Of a stretch of 64,000 nt of DNA, positions 24,531 to 33,284 are shown piece by piece (position 1 is the first letter of the stretch; every line of letters starts with the position of its first letter). Origin of the DNA: SG8-40 sp963792855. Lineage in GTDB: Bacteria; Pseudomonadota; Gammaproteobacteria; Burkholderiales; Eutrophovitaceae. The notes beneath the pieces were generated by a model. That model had not been told where the DNA came from, ran no database searches, and saw nothing but the letters and a program-made list of their open reading frames with translations. The stretch covers positions 248,001-312,000 of the forward strand of contig CAWBXZ010000013.1 of assembly GCA_963792855.1 (NCBI GenBank). Reading direction: 5' to 3'. The translations under genes and the position numbers were made by a program.

Positions 24531-27488
24531 CTATGCCGGTTCCACCTGGCACAGCGATGTCTTGGTTTCCTGCATCATCGTAACGACGTCGTAACCGTAC
24601 GTGCCCCCGGTATTGATCGCCTCGCCACGGATAATAGGCGCACTGCCGTCGGGGTAGTGCTCGAGCATGTCCTTGCCCTGCCACCATCCGGAAAAATGAA
24701 ATGGCACGAAGACGGTGTCGGGACCTACCCGCTCGGTGATCAGCGCCTTGACCTTGAGCCGCGTCCCTACCGGGGTCGTCAGCCACACGTATTCGTCGTT
24801 GCGCACGCCCCGGTCAGCGGCCGCCTTGGGATGGATTTCGACAAAGTTCTCCTGTTGCAACTCCGCAAGCCACGGGTTCGAGCGCGTCTCTTCGCCGCCG
24901 CCTTCGTATTCGACCAGACGTCCGCTGGTCAGAGTCAGCGGATAGGTCTCGTGCAGCTTGTCAGCAACGCTCTTATCCTGGATCGACTTGAACAGGGTCG
25001 GCAGCCGGTACAGCGACTTGACGTCGTCGTGGGTCGGCCACTTCGCCACCAGATCCGGACGCGAACTGTACAGCGGCTCGCGGTGCATCGGAACATCGTC
25101 GGGGAAATTCCACACCACGGCGCGAGCACGGGCGTTGCCGTAAGGTACGCACGCGTGCTTCAGCGCCACTCTCTGAATGCCGCCCGACATATCGGTTTTC
25201 CAGTTTTTCCCCTCGGCTTGCTTTTTTTCCTCCGGCGTCAGGTCGTTCCACCAGCCCAGCTTCTTGAGCAAGGCGTGATCGAACTCCGGATAACCGGTGG
25301 TGATTTCGCTTCCTACCGAGTGCGAACCATCGCCGGCCAGCAGATCGACGCCGTCGCGCTCGACGCCGTAGCGGGCCCGGAAGGTGCACCCTCCGTCCAT
25401 GACGTGTTTCGAAGTGTCGTAGAGGTTGGGCGTACCCGGATGCTTGACCTTGTCCGTGCCCCAGCACGGCCACGGCAGACCGAAATAATCCCCCGTCAGG
25501 TCGTAACCCGTTTCCTTGTCCTTGCCACCGGCAGCGCGCAGCGTGCGCGCGTTGAACACGTGCATGTTGCGCATGTGCGCCTTCAGTCGCTCCGGGGTCT
25601 GCCCCGTGTAACCGATGGTCCAGGTGCCGCTGTTGATCTCGCGCAGCACGTCTTCGAGGTCCGGTTCGGGCAATCCGCCCTTGCCTGCAACGAGTTTGAC
25701 GTTCTGCTTGCCGCCGTTCTTTCCGACCAGTTGATCGCTGAAGCCGAGCTTCTCGGCGAGCTGGTACATGATCATGTGATCGGTGCGCGATTCGAACAGC
25801 GGCTCGATGACCTGCTCGCGCCACTGAATCGAGCGATTGGACGCGGTGATACTGCCGTAGGTCTCGAACTGTGTAGAGGCCGGCAGCAGGTAGGCGCCGT
25901 CCTTGCGCACCATGGCGAACATCGAGGCCGATGCTGAAGGATACGGATCGATCACCACCATCAGATCGAGCTTCTTCATCGCCTCGATCTGATCAACGCC
26001 GCGCGTTTGTGAATTTGGCGCATGGCCCCAGAACACCACGGCGCGCAGGCTGGTCTTCTGATCGATGTTCTCGCTCGCCTCCAGCACACCGTCCGCCCAG
26101 CGCGACACGGTGATGCCGTCCTTGCCCATCATGTCCTCGTCGACGAATCGGCCTTTCAGCCAGTCGAAATCGACATTCCAGACGCCGGCCCAGTGCTTCC
26201 AGGCGCCCTCTGACAATCCGTAGTAGGCCGGCAGCGAATTCGCATTGGGGCCGACATCGGTCGCGCCCTGGACATTATCGTGTCCGCGGTAGATGTTGGT
26301 GCCCCCGCCGGTAATGCCGGCATTGCCGAGCGCCAGCATCAATATCGCACTGGCCCGGGTGACGGCATTGCCATTGGTATGCTGGGTCTGGCCCATCGCC
26401 CAGATGATGAATCCCGGCCGGTTGTCCGACAGCATTTTGGCGGTGTCATACATTTCCTGCTCGGGCACGCCGGTCACGTCTTCGACCACCGCCGGCGTAT
26501 ACCTCGCCATGACCTCTTTCCTGACCTTGTCCATGCCGTAGACGCGCTGGCGAATGTATTCCTTGTCTTCCCAGCCGTTCTTGAAGATGTGATAAAGCAG
26601 GCCGAACAGGAAGGCTACGTCCGTTCCCGAGCGCAGGCGGACATACTTGTCGGCCTTGGCGGCGGTGCGCGTGAACCGGGGGTCCGCGACGATGACCTTG
26701 GCACCGTTTTCCTTTGCATGCAGCGTATGCAGCATCGACACCGGGTGCGCCTCGGCGGCGTTCGACCCGAGGAAGAACAGGCACTTGGAGTTCTGCTCGT
26801 CGTTGTAGGAGTTGGTCATGGCGCCGTAGCCCCAGGTATTGGCAATACCGGCTACCGTGGTCGAGTGGCAGATTCGCGCCTGATGATCGACGTTGTTCGA
26901 ACCCCACAGCGAGATCCATTTGCGCATCAGGTAGGACTGCTCGTTGTTGTGCTTGGACGAGCCGAGGACGAACAAGGCGTCGGGACCACTTTCTTCTCGG
27001 ATCGCGAGCAGTTTTTCCGATATTTCCTGGTAAGCCTGGTCCCAGGAAACCTTTTTCCACTTGCCGTTTTCCAGCTTCATCGGGTACTTGAGCCGATGCG
27101 AGTCGTGCGTGATTCCGTGCTCGCGTACCGCAGCACCTTTGGCGCAGTGCGAACCGAGATTGATGGGGGAATCGAAGACCGGCTCCTGACGCACCCAGAC
27201 GCCGTTTTGAACCACGGCGTCGATTGCGCAACCCACCGAGCAGTGCGAGCAAACGGTGCGCTTGACGGTCACTTCCCCGGCCGCTGCCGGCGCTGCCTCC
27301 GCCTGCGCCTTGCCGACCATCGAATACGGCAACTGTGACGCGACCGCGCCGACGCCCAGTGTGACACCCGAGCGCTTCAGAAAGGTACGCCGGTCGATTG
27401 TCTTGCCGAGCACCCCGGCAACGTTTCGGGAGATTCGCGCCGCAGGAGCAACCGCACGGCCGGACTTTCTGGTCAGCAGCATCGCCAT
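24531..27488 (-). CDS. Respiratory formate dehydrogenase catalytic (alpha) subunit, Cys type
   Basis: Periplasmic molybdenum- or tungsten-bis-MGD enzyme that oxidises formate to CO2. It has 985 residues. A Tat signal with DRRTFLKRS lies near residues 32-40. The [4Fe-4S] motif is CSHCSVGC plus a fourth Cys in GSHCAKG (about 80-115). The catalytic Cys-His pair is in QARICHST (Cys207, His208), so Cys replaces the selenocysteine of E. coli FdnG. Start ATG 27488 (or 27482) follows GGGAAGGGA; the frame to 27740 overlaps the Tat microprotein and is not coding. It is followed by FeS, lipoprotein and cytochrome genes. Confidence 0.96.
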   Translation of the reverse strand: MAMLLTRKSGRAVAPAARISRNVAGVLGKTIDRRTFLKRSGVTLGVGAVASQLPYSMVGKAQAEAAPAAAGEVTVKRTVCSHCSVGCAIDAVVQNGVWVRQEPVFDSPINLGSHCAKGAAVREHGITHDSHRLKYPMKLENGKWKKVSWDQAYQEISEKLLAIREESGPDALFVLGSSKHNNEQSYLMRKWISLWGSNNVDHQARICHSTTVAGIANTWGYGAMTNSYNDEQNSKCLFFLGSNAAEAHPVSMLHTLHAKENGAKVIVADPRFTRTAAKADKYVRLRSGTDVAFLFGLLYHIFKNGWEDKEYIRQRVYGMDKVRKEVMARYTPAVVEDVTGVPEQEMYDTAKMLSDNRPGFIIWAMGQTQHTNGNAVTRASAILMLALGNAGITGGGTNIYRGHDNVQGATDVGPNANSLPAYYGLSEGAWKHWAGVWNVDFDWLKGRFVDEDMMGKDGITVSRWADGVLEASENIDQKTSLRAVVFWGHAPNSQTRGVDQIEAMKKLDLMVVIDPYPSASASMFAMVRKDGAYLLPASTQFETYGSITASNRSIQWREQVIEPLFESRTDHMIMYQLAEKLGFSDQLVGKNGGKQNVKLVAGKGGLPEPDLEDVLREINSGTWTIGYTGQTPERLKAHMRNMHVFNARTLRAAGGKDKETGYDLTGDYFGLPWPCWGTDKVKHPGTPNLYDTSKHVMDGGCTFRARYGVERDGVDLLAGDGSHSVGSEITTGYPEFDHALLKKLGWWNDLTPEEKKQAEGKNWKTDMSGGIQRVALKHACVPYGNARARAVVWNFPDDVPMHREPLYSSRPDLVAKWPTHDDVKSLYRLPTLFKSIQDKSVADKLHETYPLTLTSGRLVEYEGGGEETRSNPWLAELQQENFVEIHPKAAADRGVRNDEYVWLTTPVGTRLKVKALITERVGPDTVFVPFHFSGWWQGKDMLEHYPDGSAPIIRGEAINTGGTYGYDVVTMMQETKTSLCQVEPA

Positions 27489-27496
27489 TCCCTTCC

Positions 27497-27697
27497 CTAG
27501 ACCCGCGCAGTGCGGTAATACTTGTTGACGTGCTCTGAGACCTTGTAGCCGCCGTTGGTCGCCGCACCGGTCTCTTTGACGCCCTCCGTGGCTTCCGGCA
27601 TTACCGAACCAACCACGGCTGCCGCCGCTGCAACACCTGCGGCACCCGCAGAAACCAGAAATCCGCGGCGGGATGCCGACACGTCGTCTTTTGCCAT
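27497..27697 (-). CDS. Formate dehydrogenase region Tat-signal microprotein
   Basis: A 66-residue protein whose first half is a Tat signal (SRRGFLVSAGAAGVAAAAAVV). The short rest, GGYKVSEHVNKYYRTARV, matches the family known as formate dehydrogenase region TAT target. It has AGGAGG upstream. It precedes the catalytic subunit by 8 bp in the operon, as in many proteobacteria. A proposed role is help in Tat targeting or as a small subunit near the alpha chain; this has not been shown. Confidence 0.88.
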   Translation of the reverse strand: MAKDDVSASRRGFLVSAGAAGVAAAAAVVGSVMPEATEGVKETGAATNGGYKVSEHVNKYYRTARV

Positions 27698-27827
27698 GCT
27701 GCTCCTCCTCTACCGAATCCGCAATCTCCGGACCGCACAACCGGGGACTCGCGATTCAAGCCAGAAACTCAATCGCCAATGACGTTACCGCCATCAAGGT
27801 TATTTGTATTGCGCACCAAGCCTATTG

Positions 27828-28448
27828 TCACATGTCGAACGCGTCATGTTCAACGAACAAAAAACTTTTCGCGAATCTTGCCACCGGCCGATAGAACTGC
27901 GCGCGCGAATGCGTCGATATTGCGTCGCACAACAATTCGCCCCCATGCCACAGGAACGTGTCGAAGAAAATTTTCTGTTCATCGATGCCGCTGCGCGCCT
28001 CGGCGATCAGATAGCGCATGATTTCGAACAGGATGGCGACGTGATCTTCCGGTTCGTGCACCCCGCTTTGCCTTTGCAGGCCTCGCGCAGCGAGCCAGGT
28101 GCGCAAAGCCACCAACGGCGTGTCCACGCTGCTGCGCGCAGTGAATGCGCCAATGTAGAGCGAGATCTCGGCTCGCCCGCTGCCAACGAAAAGTTCGTTG
28201 TATTCATCGGCCACTGAGACCTCGTCGGTTGTCGCCGCCAACGCGACAAGTTCGCGCCACGCCTGGATGAAATCACCGGCACGTTCGCCCTGCGACTGAC
28301 TTTCCGGGACCGGCGCGGATGCAATACCGCGCAGCAAGTCGGCGTCGGCGGGTGACGCAAACAAGCGTGAGAGCAAGGCATAGAAGTCGGCACGCGCCTG
28401 CTCTGCGGGATCAACTCCGGTCAGGGATCCGTGCGTCGCCGTACTCAT
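27828..28448 (-). CDS. TorD-family chaperone for the formate dehydrogenase
   Basis: A 206-residue all-helical cytoplasmic chaperone of the TorD/DmsD family, which holds the Tat-signal apo-enzyme until the Mo/W cofactor is inserted. Typical are ARADFYALLSRLFASP at the start and the conserved EYNELFVGSGRAEISLY followed later by EPEDHVAILFEIMRYLI. Start ATG 28448 overlaps the stop of the polyferredoxin gene (ATGA). It is upstream of the Tat microprotein and alpha-subunit genes in the same operon. The partner is inferred from position. Confidence 0.92.
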   Translation of the reverse strand: MSTATHGSLTGVDPAEQARADFYALLSRLFASPADADLLRGIASAPVPESQSQGERAGDFIQAWRELVALAATTDEVSVADEYNELFVGSGRAEISLYIGAFTARSSVDTPLVALRTWLAARGLQRQSGVHEPEDHVAILFEIMRYLIAEARSGIDEQKIFFDTFLWHGGELLCDAISTHSRAQFYRPVARFAKSFLFVEHDAFDM

Positions 28449-30652
28449 TTGCCTCCGCTGTTGCCCGTGCCGCTTCGACCGGGAACCGCCTTGTCGGAAT
28501 CCGTATAGTCGAAGATGGAAGTCTCGTCGGTCGACGCAACCATGTCGATGACCCGGCATTCACCGCACATTTGCAGGCGTTTCAACGCACCCTCGGCGGC
28601 GAACATCGAATGCTGTCCCAGCTTCGCAAGCATGTTGTCAACCATGCGCCGTGTGCCGAATGGCTTGCCGCAACGGATACAGTCAAAAGGTTCGGCTTCA
28701 TTCAGCACTACCGGCAGTTTCGCCTGTCCGGTAAGCAACAGACGGGGCTGCAGACCAATCGCGTCTTCGGGACATGTATTGACGCACAAGCCGCACTGCA
28801 CGCAGTTGCGCTCGACGAACCGCAGTTGTGGCGCCTGGGGCGCGTCCTGTAGCGCCGATGCGGGACAGGCGCTGACACAAGCCATGCACACGGTGCAGGT
28901 ATCGCGGTTGACCGTGACCGACCCGAACGGCGCGCCAACGGGCAGTGCGATCTGATCCGTCGGACGCGGGGCATGCCGTGACAGATGATCGATCGCGAAG
29001 TCGAGGCTTGTGCGCTTCTCGGGCGACAGATTGAAAGCGGCCGTCTCGGCAACGGAGACCGCCGGGGTCAGGTTCCACAGCTCACGTTCCAGAGCCGGCG
29101 CATCGTCCACTTGCAGCAGCCGGAAATGCTCTCCGCCATAGCCCATTTCGTTGACAATGCGTTGCGCAATCTCCATTTGCGCTTCGATGGCCTCCAGATA
29201 ACCCTCGACGCGGCAACTGCCGGCCAGAACCATCACCTGACTGGCGCCATAGGCAATGGCGCCGAGCAGGATGTCGATGCCGATCGACGCAGCGTGGAAC
29301 ACGGCCACCGGAATCACTCGCGCCGGCAAGCCGCGGCCTCCGCGTACGGCGTGTCTTCCCAGAGAACTGACCAGTAAAGCGCCTTCTCCGGCGTCATGCA
29401 GCAAAAGGCAGGCATTCTTGCCGCCGGCTCCATGGTAGGTTGACAGCAGCGTCTTCAGGCGCGTGCCGACATCGGGCACGCGTGCATATTCGTAGCGCAT
29501 CGCCCCCGTCGGGCACACCGTTGCGCAACCGCCGCAACCGGCACAGACATGGGCGTCGACGACGACGCGATCTCCTTCGCTCTTGATGGCGCCCGTGGAA
29601 CAGACATCGATGCATCGATTGCAGCCACTGCGTCCGGACCGGCCGTGCGCGCAAATCTTTTCCTGATAACGGGTGAACCGCGGCTTTTCAAACTCGCCGA
29701 CGAGTTGTACCAGACGCGCTGCGGCCAGCGCCTGCTCGAGCGGGTCATTGCCCGGTGCAGCGTATCCCTGTGGCAGATCGGCGACGCGGATCAACGGTTG
29801 CGCGGAAAGATCGAATACCAGGTCGAAACGCTCCGCGCGTTTTACCGGTTCCCGGCCGAAGTCGATGGCGCCAATCCCGGCACAGGCATCGACGCACTTG
29901 CGATGCCCGTCACAACGGTCCGGATCGATCTGATACAGAAAATCGATTGCCGCTTGCGGGCACCGGTCGATGCAGGCGTTACAGCGGGTGCAAATGTCCA
30001 GGTCGATGGGATTTTCCTGCCGCCAATGCACATCAAAGGCGCCGAGAAATCCGGATACGCGCAACGGCTCACCCGACCACACCGGATAGTTCCGATCGAC
30101 CGGCAGTTCTCCCCCTTCCCGTCGCGTGATCAGCACACTGACACTGAGTTGCCCGACGCTGCCATCGGACAGCCGCCGGCCCCAGTCCAATGCAACAGCC
30201 GACGGGCCGATAACCAGGATCTCGCCTGAGGACTGATAATCGACCGATGCCACCGGTTCGGGCTCGGGGAGGCTGGCCGCGGCCAGCAGGGCCGCGACTT
30301 TCGGAGTGACCTGGTCCTGTTGCGCCGACCACCCCGCTGCTTCACGAATGTTGACGAAACGCAACCCGGTGTCCGATTGCTGCTCGGTTGCGAGTTCGGA
30401 GAACAATTGCGCTTCCTGCGTGCACGCAACGATCACATCCTTGTCGTTCAGCGAATCGCGAAACGCGCCAGCCTGGCGCCGGCACAAGGCGTCGTAAATC
30501 TTGACGGGCTGGCTCAGTCCAAGGGCGCTGCCGAGTTTCGTCGCATCGAGCGGCATGCTGCGGTTACAGTTGCACAACTTGATGGATTTGTTGCCGATAC
30601 CCTTCTTTGCGTGTGCGTCATTCATCCCGGTTGCTTCCAGCTTGCCCGTCAT
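28445..30652 (-). CDS. Polyferredoxin of formate dehydrogenase operon, function unknown
   Basis: A 735-residue iron-sulfur protein with many [4Fe-4S] motifs: CTRCNACIDRCP and a degenerate second cluster (CDGHRKCVDAC), then CNRCIDVC, CAGCGGCATVCPTG, CTVCMACVSACP and CVQCGLCVNTCPED, and finally CIRCGKPF with a distal CGEC. The N-terminal KLCNCNRSMPLD segment and an HdrA/MvhD-like middle are also visible. Homologues sit in betaproteobacterial FDH operons but their job is unknown; they may feed electrons for cofactor maturation. Start 30652 overlaps the DUF3306 stop (ATGA); ATG 30625 is an alternative. Confidence 0.8.
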   Translation of the reverse strand: MTGKLEATGMNDAHAKKGIGNKSIKLCNCNRSMPLDATKLGSALGLSQPVKIYDALCRRQAGAFRDSLNDKDVIVACTQEAQLFSELATEQQSDTGLRFVNIREAAGWSAQQDQVTPKVAALLAAASLPEPEPVASVDYQSSGEILVIGPSAVALDWGRRLSDGSVGQLSVSVLITRREGGELPVDRNYPVWSGEPLRVSGFLGAFDVHWRQENPIDLDICTRCNACIDRCPQAAIDFLYQIDPDRCDGHRKCVDACAGIGAIDFGREPVKRAERFDLVFDLSAQPLIRVADLPQGYAAPGNDPLEQALAAARLVQLVGEFEKPRFTRYQEKICAHGRSGRSGCNRCIDVCSTGAIKSEGDRVVVDAHVCAGCGGCATVCPTGAMRYEYARVPDVGTRLKTLLSTYHGAGGKNACLLLHDAGEGALLVSSLGRHAVRGGRGLPARVIPVAVFHAASIGIDILLGAIAYGASQVMVLAGSCRVEGYLEAIEAQMEIAQRIVNEMGYGGEHFRLLQVDDAPALERELWNLTPAVSVAETAAFNLSPEKRTSLDFAIDHLSRHAPRPTDQIALPVGAPFGSVTVNRDTCTVCMACVSACPASALQDAPQAPQLRFVERNCVQCGLCVNTCPEDAIGLQPRLLLTGQAKLPVVLNEAEPFDCIRCGKPFGTRRMVDNMLAKLGQHSMFAAEGALKRLQMCGECRVIDMVASTDETSIFDYTDSDKAVPGRSGTGNSGGK

Positions 30653-31425
30653 TGTCCGTGTGCTGCCATTCGCCCGCCGGTGATGTCCGCTGGACCGACC
30701 GCGTTGGGGGTGCGGATACCGGTGCGGCCACTTTGTGCCATTCCGGCCCGGTGCGCTCTCCTGCCGCTTCGCCACCGGAAATCTCCCCCGGATCGGGCCC
30801 TCTCGCCTGCGTTGCCGCCAGCACGGTCGTCTTCCGCAGCGTTCGTGCTGTGCGCGCGGCGCGTGCTTTCACCGCGCGTTTCGCCGGCACACGGATCCCT
30901 GCCGTCACGTTGTTCGTCGCCGTGGCTCACGTCGTTACGGTTTTCGCCGGTCGATTGCATGCCCTCGGAAGGGATGGCGTCGGACCGGGCGGCCCCGTGG
31001 TCGCCAGACTCGCCCTGCGTGCCAAACAGCGTGCGTTGCGTGTGCCTGAGCGCCGCTACCATCGCAGGGGCGAGTGTCTCCAGTTTCGAATAATCCCCCG
31101 CATACTCGTCCAGACCGTCGGTGACGTTGAAACCCGGACTTCGAAACAGGGTTTTCAACGCGGCGCGGCGCACGCCATCTTCCACGCGCGGGTCCATGAA
31201 CGCCTGAAAGTCCGAATCTGGCGTCAATGACTCGAGCGAAGGCAGTTCCGGCAGGGCGTTGCTCCCGGCGTCTGCGCCCACCGCATCTCTGGCAGAAACA
31301 TCGGCTGGCGGTGCCGCAACTTCAGGTGTTGTCGGCCGCTTGCCGGGTGCAGCGGCGTTCGCGCCGGATTCGCGCTTGAGGCGCGACCAGCGCGATAGCA
31401 GCCCTTCTTTTTCCGAACGAGGCAT
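30649..31425 (-). CDS. DUF3306 protein of the formate dehydrogenase operon
   Basis: A 258-residue protein. The first 130 residues fit DUF3306: LLSRWSRLKRE at the start, then LPSLESLTPDSDFQAFMDPRV and ALKTLFRSPGFNVTDGLDEY. The remaining 125 residues are hydrophilic, low-complexity and look disordered, longer than usual for the family. It is followed by the polyferredoxin with an ATGA overlap and preceded by the DUF3305 gene by 28 bp. Function unknown; it is a conserved companion of this type of respiratory formate dehydrogenase. Confidence 0.8.
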   Translation of the reverse strand: MPRSEKEGLLSRWSRLKRESGANAAAPGKRPTTPEVAAPPADVSARDAVGADAGSNALPELPSLESLTPDSDFQAFMDPRVEDGVRRAALKTLFRSPGFNVTDGLDEYAGDYSKLETLAPAMVAALRHTQRTLFGTQGESGDHGAARSDAIPSEGMQSTGENRNDVSHGDEQRDGRDPCAGETRGESTRRAHSTNAAEDDRAGGNAGERARSGGDFRWRSGRRAHRAGMAQSGRTGIRTPNAVGPADITGGRMAAHGQ

Positions 31426-31453
31426 TCTGTTTCGTTACCGGCCGTTGGCTCTG

Positions 31454-31939
31454 TTATCTGCGCGAGCGCGGCGGCTGATCTTTCGACTGGAAAGAACGGG
31501 GACGAATGCGCTTCTTCGGTTGCGGGCGATAATGGTCGCGCGCGAATGCACTGACGTGGCTGTAGAGTTCTGGCGGCATGGCAACGGAGTCGACCTGTTC
31601 GCCGGCATCCAGCCATGTGCACGCATCGTTGTAACTGGCACTGACCTGCTGCGGGACCGCGCAATCATTCTCGATCTGCCACATGACGAATACCCTTGGT
31701 TTCTGCGTGGATATATTCAGGTAGTAACCCTCCGCTTCTTCACGGCGCAACTGCAGGCGCAATCCGCGAAACACCCAGCGCTCGAATTCATTGTCCGCGG
31801 CCATTCTCCCCGCTCCCACTTCGCAGCGGGCATCGTCCAGAACCGCTACCGGTTCCCAGACTTCCGACTGCCACCGGTTGTCGATGGCACGCTTTTGCAT
31901 GACCACAGCCAATTCAAAAGCAGGTTGTTGCATCGTCAT
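31454..31939 (-). CDS. DUF3305 protein, first gene of the respiratory FDH operon
   Basis: A 161-residue soluble protein with the DUF3305 pattern: LAVVMQKRAIDNRWQSEVWEPVAV near the N-terminus, WVFRGLRLQLRREEAEGYYLNIS in the middle and RPRVFVMW-like motifs (KPRVFVMWQIE). The tail is very basic (KKRIRPRSFQSKDQPPRSRR). Start ATG 31939 is the first fitting the family; the frame extends to 32080. Function unknown. It opens the run DUF3305-DUF3306-polyferredoxin-TorD-Tat protein-alpha-beta-lipoprotein-gamma. A minus-strand -10 box TATAGT at 31961-31966 may be its promoter. Confidence 0.8.
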   Translation of the reverse strand: MTMQQPAFELAVVMQKRAIDNRWQSEVWEPVAVLDDARCEVGAGRMAADNEFERWVFRGLRLQLRREEAEGYYLNISTQKPRVFVMWQIENDCAVPQQVSASYNDACTWLDAGEQVDSVAMPPELYSHVSAFARDHYRPQPKKRIRPRSFQSKDQPPRSRR

Positions 31940-31960
31940 CTCTGAGAATTTGCCCACTGC

Positions 31961-31966
31961 ACTATA
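31961..31966 (-). promoter_or_regulatory. Possible -10 box of the respiratory FDH operon
   Basis: TATAGT on the minus strand lies 22 bases before the DUF3305 start. No clear -35 is present 17 bases upstream, so activation by a regulator is possible. Low confidence. Confidence 0.3.
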
Positions 31967-32085
31967 ACCCAGAGTATCGTCGCGGGTCCGCGAGAACGAT
32001 TCGAAACGCCAGCGCATGACGGTTTGTGAACCTTGCGTACGGACGCAACCGGCCAGGGGAAACAACACCGTTGTGTTCATTCAGA

Positions 32086-32091
32086 TATAAT
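32086..32091 (+). promoter_or_regulatory. Possible -10 box of moaA
   Basis: A perfect TATAAT lies 86 bases before the moaA start. No good -35 is seen 16-18 bases upstream. The leader between contains GC-rich inverted words (CCGGG/CCCG) but I cannot support a Moco riboswitch from it. Confidence 0.35.
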
Positions 32092-32176
32092 GCCTGCGCT
32101 GCGCCGGGTCGCTGTCCCGCAATCGGGTTTTCGCCGGCGCTCTATCCGAAGAGCACTTTACACCCGGCACAACGAC

Positions 32177-33217
32177 ATGAGTCACAATGAATCCAGCGCT
32201 TCGGCCACGCGGTCTGCCACTGCGGACACGCGCGGGCGCCATCTGCGCGACCTGCGCATCTCGGTGACGGATCGCTGCAACTTCCGTTGCACTTACTGCA
32301 TGCCCAAAGAAGTTTACGGCCGCGACTTCCAGTTCCTGGAACGCAGCCAGTTGCTTTCGTTCGACGAGATCAATCGCCTGGTCAATATTTTCAAGGATCA
32401 TGGCATCGAGAAAGTGCGAATTACCGGCGGCGAGCCACTGGTGCGCCGGCAACTCGAACGGCTGATCGAAATGCTGGCGCAGGATCCGGCACTCGATCTG
32501 ACCCTGACAACCAATGCGTCGCTGCTCAAACAAAAGGCGCAGTTATTGAAAGATGCCGGTCTGAAGCGTGTCACCGTCAGTCTGGATTCTCTTGATGACA
32601 CGGTTTTCCGCGCGATGAACGACGTCGATTTTCCTGTTGCCAAAGTACTTGCCGGCATCGAGGAAGCAGACCGGGTCGGACTCAATCCGATCAAGGTCAA
32701 CATGGTTGTCAAACGCGGCGTCAACGACGATGCCGCGGTCGAAATGGCCCGCTACTTCAAGGGAACGGGCCATATCGTCAGGTTCATCGAGTTCATGGAC
32801 GTGGGCCACACCAATGGCTGGCAGATGGCGCACGTTGTCCCGTCCCGGGAACTGGTCGAGAAAATCAATCAGGCATTCCCGATCGAACCGGCCGAGCCGA
32901 ACTACTCTGGTGAAGTCGCCGAGCGCTGGCGCTACGTAGACGGGTCGGGAGAAATCGGATTCATTTCGTCCGTCACGCAGGCGTTTTGCCGCGACTGCAC
33001 GCGCGCGCGACTGTCGGCCGAAGGCTCTGTGTACACCTGCCTGTTTGCCACCCGCGGAACCGATCTGCGCATGCTGTTACGCACGGGCGCTTCGGACGAA
33101 CAGATTTCGGACGTTATCGGGAACCTGTGGCGCGCGCGGACCGACAACTACTCGGAAGTGCGCACGGCTGAAACCACAAAGCAGCGCAAGGTGGAGATGT
33201 CCTACATCGGCGGCTGA
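32177..33217 (+). CDS. moaA: GTP 3',8-cyclase
   Basis: Radical-SAM enzyme that starts molybdopterin synthesis from GTP. It has 346 residues. The SAM [4Fe-4S] motif CxxxCxxC is Cys34-Cys38-Cys41 (CNFRCTYC). The second cluster binds near FCRDCTRARLSAEGSVYTC. The C-terminal Gly-Gly essential for activity is present. The ATG at 32177 was chosen by the family N-terminus; the open frame runs upstream to 32033. moeA follows 67 bp later on the same strand. moaC, moaB and mogA are not in the window and must lie elsewhere. Confidence 0.97.
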   Translation: MSHNESSASATRSATADTRGRHLRDLRISVTDRCNFRCTYCMPKEVYGRDFQFLERSQLLSFDEINRLVNIFKDHGIEKVRITGGEPLVRRQLERLIEMLAQDPALDLTLTTNASLLKQKAQLLKDAGLKRVTVSLDSLDDTVFRAMNDVDFPVAKVLAGIEEADRVGLNPIKVNMVVKRGVNDDAAVEMARYFKGTGHIVRFIEFMDVGHTNGWQMAHVVPSRELVEKINQAFPIEPAEPNYSGEVAERWRYVDGSGEIGFISSVTQAFCRDCTRARLSAEGSVYTCLFATRGTDLRMLLRTGASDEQISDVIGNLWRARTDNYSEVRTAETTKQRKVEMSYIGG

Positions 33218-33284
33218 ATCGTAACGAACGAGATACGATCTTCGCTGGCCGCCCAATCAAACCCGCAGCAAGAGATAACCACCC

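Noticed and set aside
26868..26874. Selenocysteine at the FDH active site
   Set aside because: The active-site codon reads Cys (RICHST) and no in-frame TGA is present in either catalytic subunit.
23790..27338. A 715-codon and a 352-codon plus-strand open frame opposite the formate dehydrogenase genes
   Set aside because: The minus strand encodes the FDH alpha and beta subunits with intact cofactor motifs; the plus frames show no domain or ribosome site.
27489..27740. N-terminal extension of the respiratory FDH alpha subunit to 27740
   Set aside because: It overlaps the Tat-signal microprotein in another frame and would bury the Tat signal; the start at 27488/27482 has the ribosome site.
32092..32176. 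Moco riboswitch before moaA
   Set aside because: The leader has GC-rich inverted words but I cannot align it to the known Moco aptamer by eye; a covariance search would decide.
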